Of a stretch of DNA of 64,000 nt, positions 18,010 to 27,189 are shown piece by piece. The notes under the pieces are model-generated. The model had not been told where the DNA came from and did no database searches. It saw only the letters and a program-made list of their open reading frames with translations. Every line of letters starts with the position of its first letter. Position 1 is the first letter of the stretch. The position numbers and the translations under genes were made by a program. The stretch lies in NCBI GenBank assembly GCA_947599905.1, contig CANQFR010000001.1, forward strand, positions 31,062-95,061, in the 5' to 3' direction. This stretch comes from an uncultured Lachnospiraceae bacterium (GTDB lineage Bacteria; Bacillota; Clostridia; Lachnospirales; Lachnospiraceae).

Positions 18010-19230
18010 TTACTTGAATAATACATGCCTCATCCTTGCCAACATGTTATATAAAATCCTGGCATCATTCATTGGGTTATGAAGCGGCTTTATCACCGCC
18101 ACACCCATGAGCGAAGCTATGTCCGACAAGGCCATATGTGTGACAGAGCCGAAACGGCTCTCACAAAACCGAACCAAGTCCGGCCTTATGTCAATGAAAT
18201 TCAAATTCCTGAATACCTTCTTACTTATGCGCTTATCCTTCCTTAAAAGGCGTTCATCCAGATTGCCGTAAGTTATGACATCTATTATGCCGTTGCAGTA
18301 CCCCTGGGTTTCTTCTACTGCTGATATAAAAGCGTCACATGAGGTTACCGAATCCCCGTAAAACCTACGGATAGGGATACACCTAAACCCGCTGTAAGCG
18401 AAAATCACGCCCCCGACCTCATCCACACCATTATTATAAGAACTGCCCTCGCAATCTATCACTATTCCACACTGTGCAACCCTTGGCACTGAATGCCTGT
18501 CGGACGAATAATCATACCTACATGAAACAGGAAACTGCAAACACCCCTGCGAATCAAAACTGAACTTAAACTCACGATGCCTTTCTGACATCAAAGAAAC
18601 AAGAGTCCATGCGGCGTCCTCATTATATCCGAACGTCCTGAACAAGTCCTTCCTTGACATCCTCTTAAACCCGTCAAGCCTTTGGTACATCGGATTCAGG
18701 AACTGCACAAAATACTTTTCACTTACAACACTTAAAAACAAATCAGAGCTGTCTCCCTCCCAAAACAGGAACCTTAAGGAATTCCTCGAATACCCCAAGG
18801 ATGCGAGCTTTGACTCCAGCCTCCTCAAAAACGAAACGCTATCAGAATCGTACTTGGTAACAGACCTCTGCATATTGAAAAGCCGTTCCACGCCCACAGG
18901 ACTACGCCTGAAACAGCAATACGTCGCACCTATGCACGCAACATATACGTCCTCCGATTCAAAGACATACCACGAACAGAGCCTTCTAAGCATTTCCTCG
19001 CCAGACACGCCGTCAGACTGTCCAAACGTGGCAAAATACACATCATACATTGGCATTGCCTCTGGAAAGCCGATCTGAACATTGAAACTTTTGCCTTCAT
19101 ACCCCGTTTTACCTATATTAAAAACCTCATACGCAGACAAATCTATATCATCAACGTTATCACCAAACTCCGTCGTACTTCTACAATATGCAACTGAACC
19201 ATTAAGAACCTTACCCAAATACATTCTCAT
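18010..19230 (-). CDS. DnaQ-like 3'-5' exonuclease domain protein
   Basis: 406 residues. The C-terminal ~180 residues form a DEDDh exonuclease. Motif I is VIDCEG (near residue 258, the DxE pair), motif II is probably the aspartate in YGNLDERLL, and motif III is HNPMNDARI (near 387), with the catalytic His and Asp spaced as in RNase T/DnaQ proteins. The N-terminal ~240 residues match nothing I know. Substrates of this family are 3' ends of DNA or RNA. Because the DNA polymerase of this element has its own exonuclease domain, this may be an extra repair or RNA-processing nuclease. It overlaps the upstream gene by 20 bases. Confidence 0.75.
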   Translation of the reverse strand: MRMYLGKVLNGSVAYCRSTTEFGDNVDDIDLSAYEVFNIGKTGYEGKSFNVQIGFPEAMPMYDVYFATFGQSDGVSGEEMLRRLCSWYVFESEDVYVACIGATYCCFRRSPVGVERLFNMQRSVTKYDSDSVSFLRRLESKLASLGYSRNSLRFLFWEGDSSDLFLSVVSEKYFVQFLNPMYQRLDGFKRMSRKDLFRTFGYNEDAAWTLVSLMSERHREFKFSFDSQGCLQFPVSCRYDYSSDRHSVPRVAQCGIVIDCEGSSYNNGVDEVGGVIFAYSGFRCIPIRRFYGDSVTSCDAFISAVEETQGYCNGIIDVITYGNLDERLLRKDKRISKKVFRNLNFIDIRPDLVRFCESRFGSVTHMALSDIASLMGVAVIKPLHNPMNDARILYNMLARMRHVLFK

Positions 19231-20050
19231 CTACCGCTTCATCCAAAACTATCACATTTACTATTTTTTGTCCTCCATAAAGACCCTTGTACATCTTAGA
19301 ACCTGTAAAAACAGCGTCATCCACAACAAACTCGGCAACCGAACCGTCAACCGAATGATACCTATGCGTCTCATCCGTATGCTCGTCCGCCTTTGCGTCC
19401 CCAAGAATGCACTCAAGAATCGTTCCGTCCTCAAACACCAAATCCACATACCGCCCGATTTCGTGCGTGTACCCCGAACCCAATGCGATGCAGTACCGAC
19501 CGTCCACCAGCCTTATTCCTGTTTCAGGATCTGTACTTGCACGATCTGAATTAAGGAGCTTATACTGCCTGCTCCGCTTGCTTGTAACCTTCTTATAGTC
19601 CATCCAAGTGATATTGTAAGATTTACAACCCTCTATGTAATTTGGCACGTTTGACTGCGAAGCGTCAAACCAATCAGGAATTTCAGGCTCCTCCGGCTTC
19701 TCAATTATACCAGACTCAATTTCCACTACCAGCTCGCCGGAAGAAATTACAGTAGCTGGAACAACGTATGTCTCCTCAATTACACCTATTTCCTCCGGCT
19801 GCACCGGTTCTGGGGCATCATTAAACACCAATGTAGATGCCTTCAGCTCCTGATACCCCTCAGTATAAGCTGATTGGTTTTTCACACTCACTAAATCCGA
19901 TGCTATGATAGCTTCAGACCTTAGAGGTTCAATCTCAGGCAGTTCGCCAATGTCATCATGTCCTGACACTATGTTACTTGGCACTAACACCGCAAGCGCT
20001 ATTGCCACAAGCGACGTACCAAGTATGGCGTTATGCACCGACTGTTTCAT
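19211..20050 (-). CDS. Secreted or membrane-anchored protein with a C-terminal beta-barrel-like domain
   Basis: About 279 residues from the ATG at 20050, which has GAGGAGGT 8 bases upstream. The earlier in-frame ATG at 20068 overlaps the Rad50 gene and is rejected. Residues 9-28 are a signal or anchor helix. A Glu/Pro-rich linker follows to about 130, then a compact domain with the pattern ALGSGY...G...DLVFEDG...CILGDAKADEHTD...EFVVD. I associate this pattern with secreted Firmicutes wall-associated domains of double-psi-barrel type, but I cannot name a family with certainty. It sits between two nucleic-acid genes, a mixture typical of this element. Confidence 0.7.
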   Translation of the reverse strand: MKQSVHNAILGTSLVAIALAVLVPSNIVSGHDDIGELPEIEPLRSEAIIASDLVSVKNQSAYTEGYQELKASTLVFNDAPEPVQPEEIGVIEETYVVPATVISSGELVVEIESGIIEKPEEPEIPDWFDASQSNVPNYIEGCKSYNITWMDYKKVTSKRSRQYKLLNSDRASTDPETGIRLVDGRYCIALGSGYTHEIGRYVDLVFEDGTILECILGDAKADEHTDETHRYHSVDGSVAEFVVDDAVFTGSKMYKGLYGGQKIVNVIVLDEAVDENVFG

Positions 20051-20744
20051 CTTCTGTGACCTCCTCATCCACGATTAATGAGAGGTCGACATCTTCGGGC
20101 GGCCTGTTGAAAACAAAAACCTCATTATTGTAAACTTTTTTATCGAGCGGAGTGACAGTGGCAACCTCATTCGGCTTCTCGACAAGATAGATTCTTCCAA
20201 AACTGTCAATCCCATACTCGACCATGACGAACTGGAAGCCTTCCTCGGCAAAAATCTTCATGATCGCCACAACCACCGACTTCGCCTTCGGATGCAGGCC
20301 GCTTAAAATCTCGTCCATGAGGATGATTCTGCGACCCTTGCGGATTTCAATAAGTGAAAGCACGAACAGGAAAGAAATAATCTGCCTTAAGCCTGTACCA
20401 CTCTGCAACGTCAAATCACGTGGCCTTCCTCCAGTACCCGTAAGCTTGATGTTGATGTGTGCATACTGTCCAGCGTGCATCGTCCTCTCCAGATAGATAC
20501 GGCGACTGTCATGAGGGAAAAGCTCTGAAAGAGCCTTATTGATTACCCCTGTCATGTAGTCCAATACAGCCTGGGTATTTTTATCACTTACTGTAGCCAG
20601 AAGCTGCTGCGCCTCAAGCATGACAACATACTCATTATGCTCTTCATCCAGCCTCTTCTGAAGCTGCTCGACTTTAACCTTCAAATCCTGTGCATTCTTA
20701 TAACGTTCCTCGATGGAACCTATTACGCCAGTATAGGCACTCAT
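20031..20744 (-). CDS. C-terminal half of a split Rad50/SbcC ATPase
   Basis: 237 residues. Residues 8-60 are coiled coil. Then comes the ABC signature region LQSGTGLRQIISF (about 117-129) followed by Walker B with catalytic Glu in RIILMDEIL (about 146-154) and a D-loop-like SGLHPKAK. There is no Walker A. The missing N-terminal half, with Walker A and zinc hook, is encoded 8 kb away at 28396-29664. Together the pair would give a short but complete Rad50-like ATPase to act with the Mre11-like nuclease at 27146-28165 in processing DNA ends. AAGGAGG precedes the ATG. The acidic C-terminal tail is unusual. Confidence 0.85.
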   Translation of the reverse strand: MSAYTGVIGSIEERYKNAQDLKVKVEQLQKRLDEEHNEYVVMLEAQQLLATVSDKNTQAVLDYMTGVINKALSELFPHDSRRIYLERTMHAGQYAHINIKLTGTGGRPRDLTLQSGTGLRQIISFLFVLSLIEIRKGRRIILMDEILSGLHPKAKSVVVAIMKIFAEEGFQFVMVEYGIDSFGRIYLVEKPNEVATVTPLDKKVYNNEVFVFNRPPEDVDLSLIVDEEVTEDETVGA

Positions 20745-20786
20745 TTGGATGCCCCTCCTTACTTGAATTCAAACCTTATGTACCAC

Positions 20787-21242
20787 TTAGAACAAATCTG
20801 ACAAATCACCAGACCCGCTCCCAGACTCACCGTCACTTCCCTCAAGACCATCCGTGAAGTGCTCTCCAGCCACCGTATCTCCCTCATACTTGGAAGCCCA
20901 GCACTTCATGCAGGCGTCTGGATCATCATACTTATGGCAATCGATATTACCGCTGAACATCACCCTGCAACAGCTTGTCTTTGCCACCTCTTCCAGAGAA
21001 AGCTGTGCAAAAGGAAACCTCCTGCAAAACTCATTGTAGTAAGAACCCTCGCCGTTGATTGCAAGCAGCTCCTTGATTACCTTCTCAGGATTATCACGAA
21101 GCATCTCTGGGCAAGTCCCGTCACCCCTCGTCTCATTCAAAGGACAGTCCTCGCAATTCGTGTACCCCGTACAAGTTAGCCCATACAAATGTAACAGGAA
21201 CTCGGCATCGGACAGCGAGTCCAAATCAGGTTTCATAGCCAT
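20787..21242 (-). CDS. Cysteine-rich small protein, probable metal binder
   Basis: 151 residues with about 13 cysteines in two clusters: CxxxxxCxxC...C around residues 24-44 and CC...C...CxxC around 90-115. The spacing suggests two zinc sites or an Fe-S cluster. The last ~25 residues are acidic Gly/Ser, probably disordered. No catalytic motif. It is the first gene behind a consensus promoter and immediately precedes the C-terminal Rad50 half, so a link to DNA repair or replication is possible. Confidence 0.72.
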   Translation of the reverse strand: MAMKPDLDSLSDAEFLLHLYGLTCTGYTNCEDCPLNETRGDGTCPEMLRDNPEKVIKELLAINGEGSYYNEFCRRFPFAQLSLEEVAKTSCCRVMFSGNIDCHKYDDPDACMKCWASKYEGDTVAGEHFTDGLEGSDGESGSGSGDLSDLF

Positions 21243-21276
21243 TTCATCGTACCTCCCATTTCCTTCAATTTATACC

Positions 21277-21305
21277 ATTATAACACAAAATCAGGCATTT
21301 GTCAA
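21277..21305 (-). promoter_or_regulatory. Consensus sigma-A-type promoter
   Basis: Minus strand TTGACA (21305-21300), 17-base spacer, TATAAT (21282-21277). The TGA stop codon of the lipoprotein gene lies within the -35 box. It drives the operon from the Cys-rich protein to the 697-residue membrane protein. Confidence 0.9.
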
Positions 21306-22024
21306 GTCCCAGTCACCAATCCGAAGCCAGTAACTTTATCATTTTCGCCAGAATCAAAACCATCGAAACTAAAACTTACATACCCGTTCATGAACTTATA
21401 GTACAGATAAAGCGTCTGCTTCTGAGACAAAAGCATTTTCTTCAAATACACAGCATTCGGCGTGCCAAGTGTGCCGACTACCTCGTCAAAAGTTGTTATA
21501 TTGTTGTGGAAAGTGAACCCTGGTATAGAAGCATCCGTCCACTCAAGCACGTCCATATTCGTCACGAACACATCCCTTGCAGCCTTCGTCTCGTTCGTTT
21601 CATTCTTAATGGTCAACTCATAACTGGAATCCGAATCATAATTCACGTCAACGTACACATACTTGCCACCTTCAAGCTGGAAATCAAGGTCATACATATA
21701 ATTGACCGTGAATTCAGCCTTCTTATAGAATTTTTCAGTGTCGGCAAACATCTGCCCAAGTATGGATGGGAACTGTACGTTAACATTATCCAGCTTGACC
21801 TTCAAGTTGTCTATCTGCCATTCCTGTTCCTCATCTATCACGGCAGGATCTGGAAAATCAAGGCTTATGCTTGACTCATAATATTCAAGAATCTTGTCCG
21901 CCGGATTTTCAGAAACCTCGAAATCGAACTGCTTCTCAAGCCCCACATACTCCTTCTCCTGACAGCCACACAACATGACAGCCAAAAGAGCAACAACAGA
22001 TACAACAGAAATCAAACGCCTCAT
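21302..22024 (-). CDS. Lipoprotein
   Basis: About 240 residues from the ATG at 22024 (MRRLISV), which has AAGGAG upstream. The longer open frame to 22126 overlaps the membrane protein gene and is rejected. The signal peptide has a basic start, a hydrophobic core and the lipobox LCGC with the lipidated cysteine near residue 21. The mature part is polar with many Asp, Tyr and Phe residues and looks beta-rich; no domain recognised. It follows the glycosyltransferase-like gene by one base, so a surface role is likely. Confidence 0.8.
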   Translation of the reverse strand: MRRLISVVSVVALLAVMLCGCQEKEYVGLEKQFDFEVSENPADKILEYYESSISLDFPDPAVIDEEQEWQIDNLKVKLDNVNVQFPSILGQMFADTEKFYKKAEFTVNYMYDLDFQLEGGKYVYVDVNYDSDSSYELTIKNETNETKAARDVFVTNMDVLEWTDASIPGFTFHNNITTFDEVVGTLGTPNAVYLKKMLLSQKQTLYLYYKFMNGYVSFSFDGFDSGENDKVTGFGLVTGT

Positions 22025-22025
22025 T

Positions 22026-23486
22026 TTAATCTCCTTTCTTATTTGAAAAACAGACCAGCCAGCCGTCATCATACACCTTTTCATACCCCTGATGAACAAG
22101 GTATGCATACAACGGGCTTTCCACATCGTAATATGGAACCTTTAAATTCCACTTGCAGAAAACGTACCCGTCAAAGGCGTAAAAATCAATTATCTGGCTT
22201 ATCTGTGCCTCCCCTCCATAACTTAAAAGCACGTCCGAATCAAGCACCCTGTTCGCCACCAAAGGATAAGCACCTACCGTAAAATCCTGATACCCCAATG
22301 TCTTGAGGTAAACAACATCTGGATCTGTAAACAAGCGTGAATCTGGAGTAAAACCGGCTTCTTCCATTGCAGACACAAGGCCATCGCCAACGTACCACAT
22401 CCTGTAGCCTTCCGACTTTGCCTGACTTATTCCGCTTACAAAGCCCATTACCGAAAACATCAGAGAAACAAGCACGATAATCGGCCTTACCCCAATAAAA
22501 GCCTTGGCAAACACTTTATCCGTCTTATCAAACAAACCGCACCCACTTGTAGCCAAATACAAAAACGGAAACAAGTAAATGCAGTGGCGTGCCGATGACA
22601 TGGACAGAAAGAAAACCACCGTTACGCTTACTATAATCCGAAACCGCCGACCCGTATCAAAAATGAGCAAAACGAACGCCGATGCCAACAAAAATGCGCA
22701 TATCACGCCAAGAACGGTCTTTGCGTCCACCGATGCCCAGTCCCCGTTCACCGCCCTCATCCACTTGTCCGAAGCGTGGAACATGTCAAACAGCAGTAAC
22801 TTATACCCATAAGGGTTGACAAGCAAAGACACGGCGCATGTAACGCCACACAAAATTTCCTCAAGCTGCCAGTCAAGCCACACGGCTGCAAAAAAGAAAA
22901 ACAGCGGCACGCTACCAGAATGGACATTGTTCCAGACGATGCACAACAAGAGCATTCGGTCAAAAACCAGCATCCTCTCCCGTTTGGAGCTTGAATCCCT
23001 CCAGTCCTGTAAAAGCACAAGCTCCTCCATGAGGAAAAGCACGCTCAATGAATACGCCTTGACCTTCACGAACACCATGGCATTCAAAAACACGCACAGC
23101 AGAATGAAGATACCCCTTGAAACGCTTCCTCCAAGCAAATCGAACCTTTTCAGGAACCTCGCCGTGCATACCCCAGTCAACAGGCATATGAAAGCCTTAA
23201 GCGCAAACACGCCCCAATCCCCGAACAAAGACCGAAACAGGCTTAAAACAATACAAAACAGCCACTCATGGTTTAGGTACTCGCCAAGCCCAGCTCCTTC
23301 CCACACAAGCCCCACAGCCGTGTTAAAGCCAAGCCCTGACAGCACGTCCGAACCCAAATCAGCCTGCCAGTAGTAATCCAAGTCCGCAAGCCCAGCATAC
23401 ACCCCGCACAGCGACAATAACAGCACGGGGGCAAGAAGCCACCAAGCCCCTGCCCCCGTAAATTTATCCCTTATTCTCGAACTCAT
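22026..23486 (-). CDS. Multi-pass membrane protein, GT-C glycosyltransferase-like
   Basis: 486 residues with about 10 hydrophobic segments between residues 15 and 370, then a soluble extracytoplasmic C-terminal domain of ~115 residues. The first outer loop holds the acidic DLDYYWQ, and further on NHEWLF. This arrangement (Asp-rich first loop, then His-Glu-Trp) is the usual mark of GT-C enzymes of the PMT/ArnT type, which transfer sugars from lipid carriers. The start overlaps the clamp-like gene stop (ATGA). Substrate and target are unknown; glycosylation of surface proteins or wall polymer is inferred. Confidence 0.7.
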   Translation of the reverse strand: MSSRIRDKFTGAGAWWLLAPVLLLSLCGVYAGLADLDYYWQADLGSDVLSGLGFNTAVGLVWEGAGLGEYLNHEWLFCIVLSLFRSLFGDWGVFALKAFICLLTGVCTARFLKRFDLLGGSVSRGIFILLCVFLNAMVFVKVKAYSLSVLFLMEELVLLQDWRDSSSKRERMLVFDRMLLLCIVWNNVHSGSVPLFFFFAAVWLDWQLEEILCGVTCAVSLLVNPYGYKLLLFDMFHASDKWMRAVNGDWASVDAKTVLGVICAFLLASAFVLLIFDTGRRFRIIVSVTVVFFLSMSSARHCIYLFPFLYLATSGCGLFDKTDKVFAKAFIGVRPIIVLVSLMFSVMGFVSGISQAKSEGYRMWYVGDGLVSAMEEAGFTPDSRLFTDPDVVYLKTLGYQDFTVGAYPLVANRVLDSDVLLSYGGEAQISQIIDFYAFDGYVFCKWNLKVPYYDVESPLYAYLVHQGYEKVYDDGWLVCFSNKKGD

Positions 23487-24676
23487 ACCCTGTTCCTCAA
23501 GATGCTTACCTTTACCACCGACATCCAGCTTCTGGACAGATCTGTAAAGATTACTGCCGCACTGTTGCCCTGCTGAGGATTATAGTAAACAACCAACTCA
23601 CCGGGGAACTCCTCGTCTGAACCGATGATCACATGGTTCAACACATCAGGCATCACCTTGAAGCTCACAGTGCCAAAACTTTCCATATCCTTGACCTGCA
23701 TCAGACCGATATCCTGAGAGAACAACGTATTACTCACCTGCATCACGTTATCTGAAGTCCTGACTGACAGCATCAGCGAATCCTTGCCGTCTACACGCCG
23801 AAGCACATCCTTGAAATACCTCCTATCAAGAGTGAAAGCATGGTCACTGGCAAACAGACCGATGTATGCGCTGTAATCCGCAAGCCTGGTGTCGTACCCC
23901 ACGAAAGCCTCGCCAAAGTCCGTCTTAAAGTAAATATGCCGCTCAAGCTTGGCTACCTCAAGAGTACCGCTCAGGCACAGAACCTTATCGATGAACGAAA
24001 TGGCACGATACCCCATTTTTACCCCAGTGAACACGCCCTGCTGGGCAAGAAAGTTACGCATCATGGTCGTGTATGCGGCACTGAAAGACACCACATAATC
24101 CTCCCCGAAGATGAGATGCCCGAACAGGCTAGTATCATTCGCCATATTCGGAAGCAGTGAGGAAGTAAAGAACTTCAGGCTCCTGCTCTCCATGGCCTCC
24201 GTCTCACTGCCTTCAGGCAACGAAAGCTCGATGAAAGGCTTCAGGTTATCCTTTATGGGGCGCATCATGAACACACGCTTGGAAATGGTGGGAGCTTCCG
24301 CAAAACCGGAATCCTTCGGCACCTCACATACCTCACACAGCACACGGTTGTTGTCCATGAGCGACATGCTCACTTCCGTCACCTTAGTCTGGCGAAGCCC
24401 CTTATAGGAAGAAAGGAAGCCACTAAAATCCTTGCTGGGAACCTGGAACATCGTCACGCCGTCAGCACTTCCAGACACCGAACAGAAAGACTCGTCCACA
24501 TTTTTCTTGTATGTAATCAACTGATTGATTGCAATCAGCTTTACCCCTGATTCGGAAACACTGAATATGATATTCTTCGTTTCCTCATTGGAAAGTGAAT
24601 CCTCTGCGACAACTGCCAAGTCCGACAGTACCCCAAGAAGCCTGTCAAAATCAGAAAACGTAATCTTCACAGCCAT
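23483..24676 (-). CDS. Sliding clamp-like protein (DnaN fold, tentative)
   Basis: 397 residues, close to the usual ~370-400 of bacterial beta clamps. The N-terminus (ITFSDFDRLLGVLSDL) followed by IIFSVSESGVKLIAINQLITYK matches the first helix and paired strands of a DnaN domain 1. A second helix-plus-strand unit is visible around residues 190-270 and a third around 280-397 (TLDRRYFKDVLRRV, then MLSVRT, then IGLMQV). This three-domain layout and the replication context suggest a processivity clamp for the element's polymerase. Identity is too low to be sure by eye. Start and upstream stop overlap as TAATG. Confidence 0.55.
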   Translation of the reverse strand: MAVKITFSDFDRLLGVLSDLAVVAEDSLSNEETKNIIFSVSESGVKLIAINQLITYKKNVDESFCSVSGSADGVTMFQVPSKDFSGFLSSYKGLRQTKVTEVSMSLMDNNRVLCEVCEVPKDSGFAEAPTISKRVFMMRPIKDNLKPFIELSLPEGSETEAMESRSLKFFTSSLLPNMANDTSLFGHLIFGEDYVVSFSAAYTTMMRNFLAQQGVFTGVKMGYRAISFIDKVLCLSGTLEVAKLERHIYFKTDFGEAFVGYDTRLADYSAYIGLFASDHAFTLDRRYFKDVLRRVDGKDSLMLSVRTSDNVMQVSNTLFSQDIGLMQVKDMESFGTVSFKVMPDVLNHVIIGSDEEFPGELVVYYNPQQGNSAAVIFTDLSRSWMSVVKVSILRNRV

Positions 24677-25497
24677 TACAGACCACCTCCGAACACGCTA
24701 CCGCCAAGAATCTGACTGAAATCGGTCGGCACAGTTGATGCCTTGGGCTTGTTATCAGGCTTCTGCTGCGCACCTGCTGGCTGGAAACCACTCAAAGCAC
24801 CCCCGAACATGCCTCCAAACCCTACTGGCGGCTTCGGTGCCTGCGGCATACCTTCGGGCTCATTCATAAAAGGAGCGGCTGGCTTAGGCTGTGTCGGAGC
24901 TGCCTGGGTAGGTACTGGTGCAGGCGCAGGAGCAGGTGTCGGTGCAGGGGCTGTCTTGGGCATCTGCACGAACGGAGCCTGTGGCTGCTGAGGTGCTGCA
25001 TTATAGCTTGGTGCCGCTACATTAGGCTGCTGGACAGGAGCCTGTGGCTGAACGGAAGCTACCTGTGGCTGGACTGAAGCTGCCTGTGGCTGGACAGGTG
25101 CTGCCTGCGGCTGCTGTACAGGTGCCTGCTGTGACATATTCATCGCATACTGGCCATCCTCCGCCTGATGCACATTCTCTTCAGCCTTTTTATCGGCATA
25201 TAAAGGAACCTTGCTGACACGCTCCGCCTCCTCGAAATTCCCTTCAGCGATGCACCCAAGCACTGCATCCAGACGCTCAAGCTCCCTGGACTTCTCGTCA
25301 ACCACCTTCTCAAGCTCCGCCTGGATATCGTCCTTCGTGATATTGCGATTGAACCGTGCATTGTAATCGGCAATGCCCTTCTCCAGCTGAGCTGTCAAGG
25401 ACTCCTTTTTACCGATAAGCACCTGACGCTCATTGTTCAGCGCACTGCTCTTCGCATTAGCCTGCGCAATCCTGCTTCTTAACTCGTCGATCTGCAT
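24676..25497 (-). CDS. Coiled-coil protein with Pro/Gln-rich linker
   Basis: About 273 residues from the ATG at 25497, which has GGAGG 8 bases upstream. An in-frame ATG at 25518 lacks a ribosome site. Residues 1-85 are helical coiled coil. Residues 115-240 consist of imperfect repeats of Gln, Pro, Ala and Val, certainly disordered. The short C-terminal end is Gly/Phe-rich (GGSVFGGGL). This layout fits a flexible tether that brings partners together. Being cotranscribed with the clamp-like gene, it may act at the replisome. No enzyme motif. Confidence 0.72.
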   Translation of the reverse strand: MQIDELRSRIAQANAKSSALNNERQVLIGKKESLTAQLEKGIADYNARFNRNITKDDIQAELEKVVDEKSRELERLDAVLGCIAEGNFEEAERVSKVPLYADKKAEENVHQAEDGQYAMNMSQQAPVQQPQAAPVQPQAASVQPQVASVQPQAPVQQPNVAAPSYNAAPQQPQAPFVQMPKTAPAPTPAPAPAPVPTQAAPTQPKPAAPFMNEPEGMPQAPKPPVGFGGMFGGALSGFQPAGAQQKPDNKPKASTVPTDFSQILGGSVFGGGL

Positions 25498-25550
25498 TAT
25501 TATAACCTCCATCGTCATTTGTGGGTAAAATACCCCGTTTATATGAAACT

Positions 25551-25579
25551 ATTATACCACAAAACTTTGCTTTTGTCAA
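25551..25579 (-). promoter_or_regulatory. Perfect consensus promoter
   Basis: Minus strand TTGACA (25579-25574), 17-base spacer, TGG TATAAT (25556-25551): both hexamers perfect, with an extended -10. The TGA stop of the 25576 gene lies in the -35 box. It drives the coiled-coil, clamp-like, GT-C and lipoprotein genes. A GGGGTA motif lies in the leader at 25531-25536. Confidence 0.93.
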
Positions 25580-27189
25580 GACTTCTCATATCTCCGAATC
25601 AAATAACTTAGCACCAAATATATGACGGATGACCATGATACCACGCATAACAAGTACAAAAACATCGGATGGTCATACCGTATATTCACCTCGCCTCCGA
25701 TATCGCCTGTCTTTATTACAATGAACTGGTTGCTTCCACAATAAACATCCGCATCGCCGTCTGCAACAAAACCATTGTACCAGAGTTTCGGAACCTGTAT
25801 TACATCATTCGCCCTTGCAATGACCGATACCCCCGTTACGCCTGACGAATACCAGTATTCCAAACCGTCCTCCAGCGAAAAGGCATGCGACATATTATAC
25901 CTTATATTTCCAAAATCCTCGACAAACCCTTCCGTAAAGTACTCGCCAGAAATCGTAGCCTCATGGAAATACACGCCTGAAGGAAGCTCATAATCCTTCT
26001 CACGCACAAGGTCTTCATTGCTCGTAAACAGGAAAACGACAACGATGCTTATGAAGCCGGAAACGGCAATCACATCCTTCACAACCGCCCTACAGCCATG
26101 CTTAAACCCTACAACGTACAAGGCAAGCAGGACGTAAAACCCGTACCTTAAGACCGTTGGATAGTAAATCAGGTTCGCAAGCCAGCCGAACCGACCGACA
26201 ACCCTGTAACCTACCCCAGTCCCTACAAGCCAAGCAAATGCGGCGATTATAATGGCTGCAAACCCCCTCCTGCCCGGCTTATGCCTTACAAGCAATACCA
26301 CAAGCACGGCAAGCGGAATGACGTCCACAAAACCTATTCCAGAAAACAGCCCTTCATACAGAAACGAACACACATGGAACACCACGCCGCCCAAAGGCAA
26401 CAGGCTGAACGTCTGGAGCTTCCCTGGCTCCGGCATTATGCTCCTGAACGTGCCTGAATGGTACAAGACGTTTCCAAGCACATACCCCGAAGCCACCAAG
26501 CACCACGAAGCAAGCCTTAGATACAGCCCAACCTTCCTTTTATCAAAGTACATCACAAAGATTATAAGGCAACATGCGAACGCAAACAGTGAACTCAGCA
26601 GGTGCGTGCTTACCAAAAGGAACCAGAACACTACCGCAAGACACAAAGCCTTCTCGCCGCCGTCCCTCACGCACTCAAGGAAGTACGCAAGAAAGAAACA
26701 AGCAATCCCGAACCCGAACAGGTTGACTGGCAAGCATGTCATTAACATCTGTGCATATGTGCAGTACCCTGACAAAACCAAAAACCCTATGAATCCAGAA
26801 TCCTCGCAACGGCATGCGCATGCAAACCTCGATGCGCCAAGGAACACCAGCACCGATGCCGCCAACAGGAACGCCTTTGCGAATGCCTCGTACCCCAAGC
26901 CTACGAAAGGCAGAAACGGGAACAACGTCACAGACGGATAATAAAAACTCACACCATAACCGATACCGCCAAGGTCGTTCCCGTAATACAGCGGAAGCTC
27001 GCCCCCCTTAAGGCAGTCAAGCACGTTCCACGCCCTGTTGTACAAAAACCTCATATCCGAAGAGCCTGACATCGTAGGGCATATGCTGTACAACAAGCAG
27101 AACACCACGGAGAAAATCAGCGCACTGAGAAGCCAGACCCTGAAACTACCCGTTATTAAGGGCTTCCTGCAAATACTTCTTTGCGACAT
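25576..27189 (-). CDS. Multi-pass membrane protein, GT-C/YfhO-like
   Basis: About 537 residues from the ATG at 27189, with AGGAGG 6 bases upstream. A frame open to 27210 overlaps the Mre11 gene by 65 bases. About 11 transmembrane segments. The first outer loop (GSSDMRFLYNR, then a PLYYGNDLGG and FYYPS segment) is typical of large Firmicutes membrane proteins related to YfhO and other GT-C glycosyltransferases. An extracytoplasmic domain of ~100 residues precedes the last helix. It probably moves a sugar from a lipid carrier outside the cell. It lies just downstream of the Mre11-like gene, overlapping it by 44 bases. Confidence 0.68.
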   Translation of the reverse strand: MSQRSICRKPLITGSFRVWLLSALIFSVVFCLLYSICPTMSGSSDMRFLYNRAWNVLDCLKGGELPLYYGNDLGGIGYGVSFYYPSVTLFPFLPFVGLGYEAFAKAFLLAASVLVFLGASRFACACRCEDSGFIGFLVLSGYCTYAQMLMTCLPVNLFGFGIACFFLAYFLECVRDGGEKALCLAVVFWFLLVSTHLLSSLFAFACCLIIFVMYFDKRKVGLYLRLASWCLVASGYVLGNVLYHSGTFRSIMPEPGKLQTFSLLPLGGVVFHVCSFLYEGLFSGIGFVDVIPLAVLVVLLVRHKPGRRGFAAIIIAAFAWLVGTGVGYRVVGRFGWLANLIYYPTVLRYGFYVLLALYVVGFKHGCRAVVKDVIAVSGFISIVVVFLFTSNEDLVREKDYELPSGVYFHEATISGEYFTEGFVEDFGNIRYNMSHAFSLEDGLEYWYSSGVTGVSVIARANDVIQVPKLWYNGFVADGDADVYCGSNQFIVIKTGDIGGEVNIRYDHPMFLYLLCVVSWSSVIYLVLSYLIRRYEKS

